Assembly: GCA_003241485.1 (NCBI GenBank)
Contig: QFQD01000066.1
Location: forward strand, 1 to 53,248
DNA length: 53,248 bases
Origin: Ancylobacter novellus
Lineage (GTDB): Bacteria > Pseudomonadota > Alphaproteobacteria > Rhizobiales > Xanthobacteraceae
Direction of reading: 5' to 3'
Part shown: positions 24,996 to 33,876 of the stretch, in pieces
How positions within the stretch are numbered: position 1 is the stretch's first letter
Layout of the letters: each line of letters opens with the position of its first letter
Position numbers and translations under genes: made by a program
The notes under the pieces: model-generated
What the model was told of the DNA's origin: nothing
What the model saw: the letters and a program-made list of their open reading frames with translations, nothing else
The model's database searches: none

Positions 24996-25195
24996 GGGCG
25001 TGTCTTCTGCGCTGCGCGCGTCTCGCGGACGCTGTGTCTTGATAGATCAATGCACCTGCGCCGACAATTTCGGGCGTCGACAATTTCGCCCGTCTTGGGC
25101 CGTGCCTGCCGCTTGTTGGCAATGGCGCGGCGCGCGGCCGGCGGCTATAGCTGGCCGCCCGATCTGGAACGGGTGAACAGGGCAGCAGGGCGACG

Positions 25196-25618
25196 ATGAG
25201 CGACGCATCCTCCTTTACTCTCGACCCACAGCTGGAAGCGGACACGTTTCCCGTGGCCGATCTCGCCCTCTCCACTGTCCGGCTGATGGACGATGCGCGG
25301 TTTCCCTGGGCGATCCTCGTGCCGCGCCGGCCTGGCCTCTCGGAGCTGATCGACCTCGACGGCGCATCGCGCGCGCGGCTGACCGAGGAGATCGACCAGG
25401 TATCGCGTGCGCTGAAGACGCTGACGACCTGCGACAAGCTCAACGTTGCGGCACTGGGCAACCAGGTGCGCCAGCTGCACATCCACGTCATCGCCCGCTT
25501 CGCCACCGACCCGGCCTGGCCGAAGCCCGTCTGGGGGCTCGGCGAACGCCGCACCTATGCCGCGCCGCAGGCGGTGCTGCTGGTGGCGCGGCTGCGGGCG
25601 GCGCTCGGGCTCGGCTGA
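25196..25618 (+). CDS. HIT-domain protein
   Basis: A 140-aa histidine-triad superfamily protein. The motif is QLHIHVIARF (about 97-106), so the first His of the HxHxHxx triad is Gln, as in a subfamily of alphaproteobacterial HIT proteins. The N-terminal part FPWAILVPRRPGLSELIDL matches the HIT fold. Members hydrolyse or transfer nucleotides from nucleoside conjugates. Its stop overlaps the nudC start (TGATG), so the two nucleotide-handling genes are coupled. Confidence 0.9.
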   Translation: MSDASSFTLDPQLEADTFPVADLALSTVRLMDDARFPWAILVPRRPGLSELIDLDGASRARLTEEIDQVSRALKTLTTCDKLNVAALGNQVRQLHIHVIARFATDPAWPKPVWGLGERRTYAAPQAVLLVARLRAALGLG

Positions 25619-26586
25619 TGGCGACGGGAAAGCTCGGCCTGTGGCCGCATCTGGGCTATGCCGGCGCGCGGCTGGATCGCGTGAGCGAACGCCGCAGTGA
25701 AGCGCCGGACATGCTGCGCGACGTGCGCGCCCGCGCCTGCCTGATCGCGGGAGAGAGCATCGTGCTGCGCCGCCTGCCGCAGGCGGCGCCCGATCAGGAG
25801 GAAGGGGCGTTCGAGGCGCTGATCGAGCTGGGACGCGCGGTCTCGCTCGGCGGGCGTATCAGCGAAGCCTGCCTGCTGGGGCTGGCCGATGACGTGCCGC
25901 ATTTCGTGCTGCCGCTGCATGCGGCCTCGCTCGCCACTCTCGCCGACAATCCGGACTATCGCATCACCGATCTGCGCAGCATCGCGGTGGACCGGCTGAT
26001 CTCGGACGAGCAGATCGGTGAACTCGCCTCCGCCAAGGCGATGATCGCCTGGCATGCGCGGCGCACCTTCTGCTCGAACTGCGGCAGCCGGCTGAACGTG
26101 GCCGAAGGCGGCTGGCGGCGCGAATGCCCGGAATGCGGGGCGCAGCACTTCCCGCGCACCGACCCCGTGGTGATCATGCTGACGCATGACGGGGACAATT
26201 GCCTGCTCGGCCGCTCGGCGCGCTTCGCGCCCGGCATGTGGTCGTGCCTCGCGGGCTTCGTCGAGCCGGGCGAGACCTTCGAGCAGGCGGTGCGCCGCGA
26301 GACCATGGAGGAGGCGGGCATCCGCACCGGCGCGGTGCGCTATCTCGCCTCGCAGCCCTGGCCGTTCCCTATGTCGGTGATGATCGGCATGCATGCGCAG
26401 GCGCTGTCACGCGACATCACCATCGACCCGGTGGAGCTGGAGGGCGCGCGCTGGTTCTCGCGCGAGGAGGCGGGGCAATTGCTGACCCGCACCCATCCGG
26501 ACGGGTTGATCGCCCCGCCCAGCATGGCGATCGCCTACCACCTCATCCGCGCCTTCGTGGAAGGGCGCGACCCGCCGGCGGGGTAG
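25618..26586 (+). CDS. nudC: NADH/NAD+ pyrophosphatase (decapping) NudC
   Basis: A 322-aa Nudix enzyme. The zinc ribbon uses Cys152, Cys155, Cys170 and Cys173 and is followed by FPRTDPVVIM. The Nudix box runs from GFVEPGE (213-219) to RETMEEAG (227-234), and SQPWPFPMS (245-253) is the NADH-specific NudC motif. It cleaves NADH and can remove NAD caps from RNA. The start overlaps the HIT gene stop by one base. Confidence 0.95.
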   Translation: MATGKLGLWPHLGYAGARLDRVSERRSEAPDMLRDVRARACLIAGESIVLRRLPQAAPDQEEGAFEALIELGRAVSLGGRISEACLLGLADDVPHFVLPLHAASLATLADNPDYRITDLRSIAVDRLISDEQIGELASAKAMIAWHARRTFCSNCGSRLNVAEGGWRRECPECGAQHFPRTDPVVIMLTHDGDNCLLGRSARFAPGMWSCLAGFVEPGETFEQAVRRETMEEAGIRTGAVRYLASQPWPFPMSVMIGMHAQALSRDITIDPVELEGARWFSREEAGQLLTRTHPDGLIAPPSMAIAYHLIRAFVEGRDPPAG

Positions 26587-26590
26587 AGCC

Positions 26591-27799
26591 TCACACCGCC
26601 TTCAGCGCGCGGGTCACGTCGTCGGTCAGGTCGTCGACATGCTCCAGCCCGACGGAGAGGCGCACCATGCCGTCGGAGATGCCCATCTCGCTGCGCGCCT
26701 CCGGCGTAAAGCGCTGGTGCGTGGTGGTCGCGGGATGGGTGATGAGGCTCTTGGCATCGCCAAGATTGTTGGAGATGCGCACCACCTTCAGCCCGTTAAG
26801 GAAGCGGAAGGCGCCGGCCTTGCCGCCCTCCACCTCGAACGTCACCAGCGTGCCGCCGCCGCGCATCTGCCGCTTCGCCAGCTCATGCTGGGGATGGTCG
26901 GCGCGGTAGGGGTAGAGCACCTTGGTGACGCCGGGCAGCGCGGCGAGCCGGTCGGCCAGCGTCGCGGCGCTGGCCTGCGAGCGCTCCACGCGCAGCGGCA
27001 GCGTCTCCAGCCCCTTCAGCATCACCCAGGCATTGAAGGGCGAGACGGAGGGGCCCGTCTGGCGAAGGAAGGTCTGCAGGTGATCGGTGAGGAACTTCTC
27101 CGAACACAGCACCACACCGGCAAGGCAGCGGCCCTGTCCGTCGATGTGCTTGGTGGCGGAATAGACGACGATGTCGGCGCCGAGCGCCAGAGGGCTCTGC
27201 AGCATCGGCGTGGCGAAGACGTTGTCGACGACGAGGTTGGCGCCGGCGGCCTTGGAAATCGCCGCGACGGCGGCAATGTCGACGAGCTCAAGCGTCGGAT
27301 TGGTCGGGCTCTCCAGGAAGAACACCTTCGTCTCCGGCCGCACGGCCGCCTGCCAGGCGGAAAGATCGGTGCCGTCGACCAGCGTGGAGGTGACGCCGAA
27401 GCGCGGCAGCAGCTCCTCGATCACATAGCGGCAGGAACCGAACAGCGCGCGGGCCGCCACCACATGGTCGCCGGCCTTGAGCTGGCAGAGCAGCGACGCC
27501 GTCACCGCCGCCATGCCCGAGGCGGTGGCGCGGGCGACTTCCGCCCCTTCCAGCAGCGCGAGGCGCGCCTCGAACATGGCCGCCGTCGGGTTGGAATAGC
27601 GGGTGTAGATGAAGCCGGGATCGTCGCCCTTGAAACGCGCTTCCGCCTGCTCCGCGCTGTCATAGACATAGCCCTGCGTGAGGAACAGGGCTTCCGAGGT
27701 CTCGCCGAAGGGCGAGCGCAGGATGCCGCCCTGCACGAGGCGGGTGTCGGGTCGCAGCTGGGCGATTTCAGCGGGAGACAGCTTGTCGTTCTGGGTCAT
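26591..27799 (-). CDS. metZ: O-succinylhomoserine sulfhydrylase
   Basis: A 402-aa PLP enzyme of the Cys/Met metabolism family. It has YTRYSNPT near the N-terminus, ATASGMAAVTAS, and the PLP lysine in VVYSATKHIDGQGR (about 205-218). It makes homocysteine from O-succinylhomoserine and sulfide. A SAM-II riboswitch lies 62 bp upstream, which supports the methionine assignment and shows feedback by S-adenosylmethionine. ATG 27799 (GGAG 6 bases before) is chosen; ATG 27820, with GGAGG 10 bases before, would add 7 residues. Confidence 0.94.
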   Translation of the reverse strand: MTQNDKLSPAEIAQLRPDTRLVQGGILRSPFGETSEALFLTQGYVYDSAEQAEARFKGDDPGFIYTRYSNPTAAMFEARLALLEGAEVARATASGMAAVTASLLCQLKAGDHVVAARALFGSCRYVIEELLPRFGVTSTLVDGTDLSAWQAAVRPETKVFFLESPTNPTLELVDIAAVAAISKAAGANLVVDNVFATPMLQSPLALGADIVVYSATKHIDGQGRCLAGVVLCSEKFLTDHLQTFLRQTGPSVSPFNAWVMLKGLETLPLRVERSQASAATLADRLAALPGVTKVLYPYRADHPQHELAKRQMRGGGTLVTFEVEGGKAGAFRFLNGLKVVRISNNLGDAKSLITHPATTTHQRFTPEARSEMGISDGMVRLSVGLEHVDDLTDDVTRALKAV

Positions 27800-27860
27800 C
27801 GACGGCTCCGGTATCCTCATAGACCGGGAGCCTCCGCGTGCTTGCGCAGCGCGGCCCCGA

Positions 27861-27916
27861 CCTTTTTAGCAACCTTGTTTAACGTGGCGGCAAGCCGGCC
27901 GGCTCAAATGACCACG
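27861..27916 (-). promoter_or_regulatory. SAM-II riboswitch
   Basis: On the minus strand the element runs CGTGGTCATTTGAGCCGGCC, GGCTTGCCGCCACG, GTTAAACAAGG and TTGCTAAAAAGG. These are the SAM-II hallmarks: P1 CGTGG/CCACG, the GGCTTG loop that pairs with CAAG downstream as an H-type pseudoknot, and the invariant GCTAAA. It is followed by a GGAGG in the metZ leader, so SAM binding would block translation of metZ. Confidence 0.93.
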
Positions 27917-28001
27917 TAATGTGGAATTACTCCCGGCCGCCGCTTGGCGTCAAGGGGCGCGTCCGTTAAACCGAACGCGACATTAACGGTGGAGGCACGG
28001 C

Positions 28002-29135
28002 GTGGCGCAGCAAGGTCTGACGGGCGAAGGTATCCTGCCCGGCCATGCCATCGAGGCTCTGGCAGAACAGCGCGCCATCGTGACGGCGCGTCCCTTCGAT
28101 GCCGATCAGGTGCAGCCGGCGAGCCTCGACCTCAGGCTCGGCGCAACCGCATGGCGGATCCGCGCCAGTTTCCTTCCCGGCCCGTCCGAGACGGTGGCGG
28201 ACCGGCTGGACCGGCTGGCGCTGCACCAGCTCGACCTCACCGCGGGCGAGGTTCTGGAGACGGGATGCGTCTATCTCGTCGAGCTGGAGGAGGCGCTGGC
28301 ACTGCCCTCCGACATCGCCGCCTCGACCAATCCGAAGAGTTCGACCGGCCGGCTCGACGTGTTCACCCGCGTCATCGCCGACCGCTCGCGCGCCTTCGAC
28401 GTGGTGCCGGCGGGCTATGAGGGCAAGCTCTATCTCGAAATCAGCCCGCGCACCTTCCCGATCCTGGTACGGCAGGGCTCGCGGCTGTCGCAGATCCGCT
28501 TCCGGCGCGGTCATGCGCTGCTGGACGACGCCGAATTGCGGGCGCTGAACGTCGCCGAGCGTCTGGTCGACACGGCGCAGGCGGATATCGCCGGGGCCGG
28601 CATCGCGGTGAGTGTCGACCTGTCGGGCGAGGGCTTTGGCGGGCTGCTCGGCTTCCGCGCCAAGCGCCATACCGGGCTGATCGACGTCGACCGCCGTGCC
28701 GCCTTCGAGGTGGAGGACTATTGGGAGCCGCTGGTGACGCGCGGGCGGCGCGAACTGGTGCTCGATCCCGACGCCTTCTACATCCTCGCCTCCAAGGAGG
28801 CGGTGCATGTGCCCCCGAGCCACGCGGCGGAGATGGTGCCGTTCGATCCGCTGGTCGGCGAGTTCCGCGTGCACTATGCCGGCTTCTTCGACCCCGGCTT
28901 CGGCCATGCGGCGGCTGGCGGCCATGCCAGCCCGCATCACGGCGCCCGCGCGGTGCTGGAAGTGCGCTCGCGCGAGGTGCCGTTCATCCTGGAGGACGGG
29001 CAGATCGTCGGCCGGCTGGTCTATGAGCGCATGCTGGAACTGCCGCGCACGCTTTATGGCGAGGGTCTCGGCTCCAATTATCAGGCGCAGGGCCTGAAGC
29101 TCTCCAAGCATTTCCGTCCCTGGTCGCGGGACTGA
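28002..29135 (+). CDS. dcd: 2'-deoxycytidine 5'-triphosphate deaminase, double-domain form
   Basis: A 377-aa protein, about twice the length of E. coli Dcd (193 aa). The N-terminal half has QPASLDLRLG (38-47) and the catalytic-region motif SSTGRLDV (113-120). The C-terminal half repeats the dUTPase/Dcd fold more loosely (GEFRVHYAGFFDPGFG). It deaminates dCTP to dUTP in thymidylate synthesis. The start is GTG 28002 with a GGAGG site upstream. Double-length Dcd is usual in Rhizobiales. Confidence 0.92.
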   Translation: MAQQGLTGEGILPGHAIEALAEQRAIVTARPFDADQVQPASLDLRLGATAWRIRASFLPGPSETVADRLDRLALHQLDLTAGEVLETGCVYLVELEEALALPSDIAASTNPKSSTGRLDVFTRVIADRSRAFDVVPAGYEGKLYLEISPRTFPILVRQGSRLSQIRFRRGHALLDDAELRALNVAERLVDTAQADIAGAGIAVSVDLSGEGFGGLLGFRAKRHTGLIDVDRRAAFEVEDYWEPLVTRGRRELVLDPDAFYILASKEAVHVPPSHAAEMVPFDPLVGEFRVHYAGFFDPGFGHAAAGGHASPHHGARAVLEVRSREVPFILEDGQIVGRLVYERMLELPRTLYGEGLGSNYQAQGLKLSKHFRPWSRD

Positions 29136-29150
29136 GCCCGGCCCGGGCGT

Positions 29151-30323
29151 TCAGCTGCACTCGGCGATCAGGCCCTTGAGGAACCGCTCGCAGGCACGCA
29201 GCTGGGCGATCTCGATATACTCGTCCGGCTTGTGCGCCTGATCGATCGAGCCGGGGCCGCAGATCACCGTGGGAATGCCCTGCGCCTGGAAGTGCCCGCC
29301 CTCGGTGCCGTAGGACACGGTGTAGGTGCGGTTCTGCCCGGCAAGGCGCATGGTCAGAAGCTCCGCCTCCGAGCCGGTCTGCGGTGCGAGCGGGGGAACC
29401 TTGTAGATGAAATCGTGGGTGATGCTCGCTTCCGGCGCCGTCGCCTGCAGCTTCGGCAGCACGACGGTTTCGGCGAAACGCTCGAAGCGGGCCAACAGCG
29501 CCGTTTCGTCGAAACCGGGCAGGCCGCGCAGGTTCCAGCGGATGGCGCACTGGCGCGGCACGATGTTGCCCGCCGTGCCGCCGTCGATCACCGTGACCTG
29601 CAGCGTGGTGTTGGGCGGATCGAAGCGCCCGCTCGGGTCGCCCGCCGCTATCAGTTCCTGACGGTAGCGGTCGAGTTCGCCCACCAGCTCCGCCGCGGCG
29701 AAGATGGCGTTGGCGCCGAGCTGCGGCATGGAGGAATGCGCCTCGCGGCCGGTGACCGTCGTCACATAGGCCACGCCGGACTTATGTGCATCGACCACCC
29801 GCATCGAGGTCGGCTCGCCCACGATGCACGCGCGCGGCAGCGGGAGGTCCACGCCCAGCTTGCGCACCGCCGGCACGACGCCGGTGCAGCCGATCTCCTC
29901 GTCATAGGAGACCAGCAGATGAAGCGGCGTGGACAGCTTCGCCGCCGTCATCTGCGGCACCATGGCAAGGCAGGCGGCCAGGAAGCCCTTCATGTCGCAG
30001 GAGCCGCGGCCATAGACCCGGTCGTCTTTCGGCGTGAGCGTGAAGGGATCGGTGGTCCAGGGCTGGCCATCCACCGGCACGACGTCGGAATGGCCGGACA
30101 GGCAGACGCCGCCGACGCCCGCCGGGCCGATGGTGGCGAAGAGGCTGGCCTTGCGTCCGGTTTCGTCCGGCACGGTCACGCTCTCCACGCCATAGGCGGC
30201 GAGATAGTCGCGGACGAAGCCGATGAGGTCGAGGTTGGAGTTGCGGCTCGTCGTGTCGAAGGCGACCAGATAGGCCAGCAGTTCCTCGGTCGTCGTTCGT
30301 CCGGCAAGCATGAAAGGCCCCAT
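29151..30323 (-). CDS. argE: Acetylornithine deacetylase
   Basis: A 390-aa M20-family metallohydrolase. It has SGHSDVVPVDGQPW (about 76-89), the second metal Asp in RGSCDMKGF, catalytic YDEEIGCTG and the dimerisation domain with REAHSS; the late metal His is in HFQAQGIPTVICGPGSIDQAH. It releases acetate from N-acetylornithine in arginine synthesis, consistent with argF and argD a few kb away. ATG 30323 is used; ATG 30311 is possible. The gene is 44 bp after trkH on the same strand. Confidence 0.92.
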   Translation of the reverse strand: MGPFMLAGRTTTEELLAYLVAFDTTSRNSNLDLIGFVRDYLAAYGVESVTVPDETGRKASLFATIGPAGVGGVCLSGHSDVVPVDGQPWTTDPFTLTPKDDRVYGRGSCDMKGFLAACLAMVPQMTAAKLSTPLHLLVSYDEEIGCTGVVPAVRKLGVDLPLPRACIVGEPTSMRVVDAHKSGVAYVTTVTGREAHSSMPQLGANAIFAAAELVGELDRYRQELIAAGDPSGRFDPPNTTLQVTVIDGGTAGNIVPRQCAIRWNLRGLPGFDETALLARFERFAETVVLPKLQATAPEASITHDFIYKVPPLAPQTGSEAELLTMRLAGQNRTYTVSYGTEGGHFQAQGIPTVICGPGSIDQAHKPDEYIEIAQLRACERFLKGLIAECS

Positions 30324-30367
30324 GTCGATCAGGACCCCACCATAATGGGGATTGGCGTCCGACCCAA

Positions 30368-31819
30368 CTAGCGCCGCCAGAAACTTGGCAGGAACAGCAC
30401 GAGGACTGTGAACAGTTCGAGGCGGCCGACCAGCATGCCGAAGGAAAGCAGCCAGATCACATTGTCCGGCAGGGCCGCGAAGTTCTGCGCCGGGCCGACC
30501 ACCGGGCCGAGGCCGGGCCCGACATTCGCCACCGCCGTGATCGAGGCGGAGAACGAGGTGATCATGTCGAAGCCGAGCGCGTTGATCGCGATGCCGATCA
30601 TCAGGAAGCAGGCGAGGTAGAGGAAGGCGAAGGACAGCACCGAGGCCACCACGTCGTCGCCGATCGGCTGGCCGCCATAGCGCACGGGGAACACGCCATT
30701 GGGGTAGATGATGCGCTTGAGGTGCTGGGACAGCGCCGAGCCGAGGATGGCGATGCGGAAGCTCTTCATGCCGCCGGCGGTGGAGCCGGTGCAGGCGCCG
30801 AGGAACAGCAGGATGAAATAGAGCGCGTCGGTCGGCGGACCCCAATGGGTGAAGTCCGACGCCACGAAGCCGGTGGTCGACATGATCGACACCACGTTGA
30901 ACAGCGCCTGCCGCAGCGCCGTCTCGCCCACCGCGATCCCCCCGCGCACCTGTTCGACGGTAGAGATCAGGGCGAAGAAGACCACCATGCCAAGGAACAG
31001 CCGGACCTCGGTGTTGGCGATGATGCGGCTGAAGTCGCCGGCCAGCACGCGCAGATACAGCACGAAGGGCAGCGAGCCCGACAGCATGAAGAAGATCGCC
31101 GCATATTCGATGGCGGGGCTGTGGAAATAGCCGATCGAGGCGTCGTGGGTGGCGAAGCCGCCCGTCGAGATCGTCGCCATGGCATAGGCCACCGCGTCGA
31201 ACACGCTCATGCCGCAGGCGGCATAGGTCGCGGCGCAGGCGAGCGACAGCACGATGTAGGTGCCGAGAATGCTCTTGGCCATCTGCGCCGCACGCGGGAG
31301 CAGCTTCTCCGACTTGTCGGACGATTCCGCGCGGAACAGCTGCATGCCGCCGACATGCATCATGGGCAGCAGCGCCATCGCCATGACGATGATGCCGATG
31401 CCGCCATACCAGTGCAGGAAGGCGCGCCAGATGAGGATGCCGGGCGGGCGCGTGTCGAGATTCGAGATGACCGTCGCGCCCGTGGTGGTGAGGCCCGACA
31501 TGGCCTCGAAATAGGCGTCGACGAAGGTGAGGCCGGTCTGCGACCACATGAAGGGGATGGCGGCGAAGGCCGAAAGCAGCACCCAGCTGGCCGCCGTCAG
31601 CACGAAGGCCTGCCGCCGGCCGAGCCTTTCCACTTCGCTGGTGCGACCGGCGAGCCACAGCGAAAAGCCGACGAAGACGGTGATGGTGGCCGAGGCGACA
31701 TAGGCGAGGAAATCGCCCTTGCCGGCGATGAGGTCCACCAACGCCGGGATCATCATCGTCGTGCCGAGAATGGCGAGGAGCACGCCCAGAATGGCGGCGA
31801 TCGGTCGGAAGTCGATCAC
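30368..31819 (-). CDS. trkH: TrkH-family potassium uptake protein
   Basis: A 483-aa membrane channel with the four pore loops of the Trk/Ktr family: SGLTTTGATVIS, ATISTGGFATHD, SIMSTTGFVASDF and AVANVGPGLGPV, plus the gating segment ACTGSTAGGMKSFRI. It takes up K+ with a cytoplasmic TrkA partner, which is not in this window. The start is uncertain: GTG 31819 gives VIDFRPIAAILG, matching the family N-terminus and the 483-residue length of E. coli TrkH; ATG 31879 would add 20 residues. Neither has a clear Shine-Dalgarno. Confidence 0.92.
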   Translation of the reverse strand: MIDFRPIAAILGVLLAILGTTMMIPALVDLIAGKGDFLAYVASATITVFVGFSLWLAGRTSEVERLGRRQAFVLTAASWVLLSAFAAIPFMWSQTGLTFVDAYFEAMSGLTTTGATVISNLDTRPPGILIWRAFLHWYGGIGIIVMAMALLPMMHVGGMQLFRAESSDKSEKLLPRAAQMAKSILGTYIVLSLACAATYAACGMSVFDAVAYAMATISTGGFATHDASIGYFHSPAIEYAAIFFMLSGSLPFVLYLRVLAGDFSRIIANTEVRLFLGMVVFFALISTVEQVRGGIAVGETALRQALFNVVSIMSTTGFVASDFTHWGPPTDALYFILLFLGACTGSTAGGMKSFRIAILGSALSQHLKRIIYPNGVFPVRYGGQPIGDDVVASVLSFAFLYLACFLMIGIAINALGFDMITSFSASITAVANVGPGLGPVVGPAQNFAALPDNVIWLLSFGMLVGRLELFTVLVLFLPSFWRR

Positions 31820-32172
31820 AGGATACAGGGACCGTTCATCGCGGCGTGAACCGGGCGGCGTGGAAGCAGGCCCCACCATAGCCGCTTCGCCGGGAGGCCG
31901 GAAGCGGAACCCGCGCGGGTAAGCGCCCCGTCATTGTGGGCGGGGGCGCTGGGAGGGGTATAGCCGAAGAGTCGTGTGCTGGTTCCCGGATCGGCACTGC
32001 ACTGCGCGCAGCTTGTCCGAGAAACGGAGAGGCTTCGCGTCCCGGACAAGTGACGCCGCAGGCGGAACGTCGATCCGCGACCCAGCGCAAAACTCTCCTG
32101 CCAAATCCTGTCGGCGCGCCGCGGGAGACGCGGATGGCCCGGCCATGCAGGTAGGCTGCCGGGCAGAACCCC
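31820..32172. other. Intergenic region with an inverted repeat, no gene seen
   Basis: 353 bp between apaG and trkH. An 8-bp inverted repeat, CTTGTCCG (32012-32019) and CGGACAAG (32043-32050), brackets sequence with the look of a dispersed chromosomal repeat. No open frame has coding character. Confidence 0.5.
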
Positions 32173-32565
32173 TTAGTTCAGTGTGCGGGCTTCGCCGGGG
32201 ACGTCGAGCGAGAAGGCGGGTACGGCGGCGTCGAAGGTCTCGCCGGTCTGCGTCACCAGCTGGTAGCTGCCTTCCATGATGCCGGTGGCGGTCTGCAGCG
32301 GCACGCCGCTGGTGTATTCGAAATGCCCGCCGGGAGGCAGTACCGGCTGCTCGCCGACCACACCCGCGCCGCGCACCTCCTGCAGGCGTCCGAGCGCGTC
32401 GGTAATCATCCAGTGGCGCGTGCGCAGCTGAACCGTGTCGATGCCGAGATTGAGGATCTCGATCGTGTAGGTCCAGAAATACTGACCGCGGTCCGGATCG
32501 GAGCGTTCAGGGGCGAAGTGCGGTGTCACCGTCACCTGCACGCCTCGCGTCGTCGCCCGGTACAT
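32173..32565 (-). CDS. apaG: Co2+/Mg2+ efflux protein ApaG
   Basis: A 130-aa single-domain protein with the fibronectin-like ApaG fold. Family landmarks are YFWTYTIEILNLG, LRTRHWMITDALGR, GEQPVLPPGGHFEYTSGVPL and MEGSYQLV. Function is not fully established: it has been linked to cobalt resistance and phosphoprotein-phosphatase-like folds. It follows hslO after 128 bp on the same strand, an order often conserved in Rhizobiales. Confidence 0.95.
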   Translation of the reverse strand: MYRATTRGVQVTVTPHFAPERSDPDRGQYFWTYTIEILNLGIDTVQLRTRHWMITDALGRLQEVRGAGVVGEQPVLPPGGHFEYTSGVPLQTATGIMEGSYQLVTQTGETFDAAVPAFSLDVPGEARTLN

Positions 32566-32693
32566 GGCTTGCCTCTCGAACTCGAATCTTCGCCGGCAAG
32601 TGAAAGGCTTTTACTCCGCAGTAGCAAGGCGTTCGACCTCACGAGAGGTCGAGCGCCGGGCGGCGCGAACGGGCAGCCCGGCGGCCGGGGCTC

Positions 32694-33716
32694 TCAGGCC
32701 TCGTTGTCCGGCGTGTCGGCGTCGAGGATTTCCTCGACCTCGAAATCGTAGCTGCGGCCGCAGAACTCGCAGGTGACGGACACCTTGCCGTCCTCCACGA
32801 GGCCCTCGCGCTCCTCGCGCGAAAAGCTGTTCAGCACACCGACGACGCGCTCGCGCGAGCAGGAGCACTTGGCGATGATGCCCTCGGCCTCGAACACGCG
32901 CACGCCGCGCTCGTGGAACAGGCGGAACAGCAGGCGCTCGCTGGAAAGCTCGCCATCCACCAGCTCGACATCCTCAAGCGTGCCGACCAGCGACTGGGCT
33001 TCCACCCAGGCGTCGTCTTCCTCGACCTGCGGCAGGTCGACACCCTCCGGCGCATCGCCCGGGTGCATGTCCACCGGCTGGATGCGCCCGCCCTCGGTCG
33101 GCAGGAACTGCACCATCAGCCCGCCCGCGCGCCAGGACGAGGCGGCGCCGCCCGCATGCACTTCCTCCGCCACGGCGAGGCGCACGCGGGTCGGAATCTG
33201 CTCGGACTGGGTGAAGTACTGGTGCGCGGCTTCCTCCAGCCCGCCGCCCTCCAGGGCGACGACGCCCTGATAGCGGTTGGCGCTGAGATTCTGGTCGATG
33301 GTCATGGCGAGATGGCCGCGCCCGAGCAGGGCGCCGCTGTCAGGGCGGCCACCCGGCGCGGTGGCCTCAAGCGCGGCAAGGCGCTCGGCATCGAAGCGGG
33401 CATAGGCGCGCACATCCTGCGGCGCGGTGAAATCCACCACAAGCAGGTCGACCGGCCCGTCGGTGCGGGTCTGCAGGATGAAGCGGCCGTTGAACTTCAG
33501 CGTCGAGCCGAGCAGCACGGTGAGCGCCACCGCCTCGCCCAGCAGGCGCTTGACCGTCGGCGGATAGGTGTGATGCGCCAGCACCGCGTCCAGCGTCGCG
33601 CCAAGGCGCACGACACGGCCGCGCACGTCGAGCCCGTCGACGTGGAAGGGGGTCACGAGATTGTCGACCGCCTCGGAGGAGGGCGAACGGGTGGGGGAGT
33701 GAGGATGTGATGTCAT
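32694..33716 (-). CDS. hslO: Hsp33 redox-regulated chaperone
   Basis: A 340-aa protein. The N-terminal chaperone domain includes LLGEAVALTVLLGSTLKFNG and RTDGPVDLLVVDF. The C-terminal zinc redox switch uses Cys284/Cys286 (CSC) and Cys316/Cys319 (CEFC), all four present. On oxidation plus heat the zinc is lost and the holdase unfolds client-binding surface. It is encoded after argF with a 160-bp gap that holds an inverted repeat element. Confidence 0.95.
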   Translation of the reverse strand: MTSHPHSPTRSPSSEAVDNLVTPFHVDGLDVRGRVVRLGATLDAVLAHHTYPPTVKRLLGEAVALTVLLGSTLKFNGRFILQTRTDGPVDLLVVDFTAPQDVRAYARFDAERLAALEATAPGGRPDSGALLGRGHLAMTIDQNLSANRYQGVVALEGGGLEEAAHQYFTQSEQIPTRVRLAVAEEVHAGGAASSWRAGGLMVQFLPTEGGRIQPVDMHPGDAPEGVDLPQVEEDDAWVEAQSLVGTLEDVELVDGELSSERLLFRLFHERGVRVFEAEGIIAKCSCSRERVVGVLNSFSREEREGLVEDGKVSVTCEFCGRSYDFEVEEILDADTPDNEA

Positions 33717-33771
33717 GGCGCCCGCCCATATGGGTGCGAGGATGCGTTTGCGCGAGGGGGAGATGAAGCCC

Positions 33772-33862
33772 CGTCATCCCTGACGGCGGCGAGGCCGCTC
33801 GGGGATCGCGCAAACATCGGAGAGCGACCCCGGATCGAAGCGGCGCTTCGTCCGGGATGACG
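33772..33862. repeat. Dispersed-repeat-like element bounded by inverted repeats
   Basis: The ends CGTCATCCC (33772-33780) and GGGATGACG (33854-33862) are perfect 9-bp inverted repeats around a 73-bp interior rich in paired GC segments. GTCATCCC/GGGATGAC ends are characteristic of small palindromic repeats scattered through Rhizobiales chromosomes. No second full copy is in this window. Confidence 0.55.
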
Positions 33863-33876
33863 CCGATGGGACTTTA

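Noticed and set aside
25045..25100. Direct repeat CGACAATTTCG (two copies, about 16 bp apart) before the HIT gene
   Set aside because: Two short copies only; no evidence of function beyond local duplication.
32012..32050. tRNA-like or small RNA gene in the apaG-trkH gap
   Set aside because: The 8-bp inverted repeat does not extend into a cloverleaf, and no promoter or terminator accompanies it.
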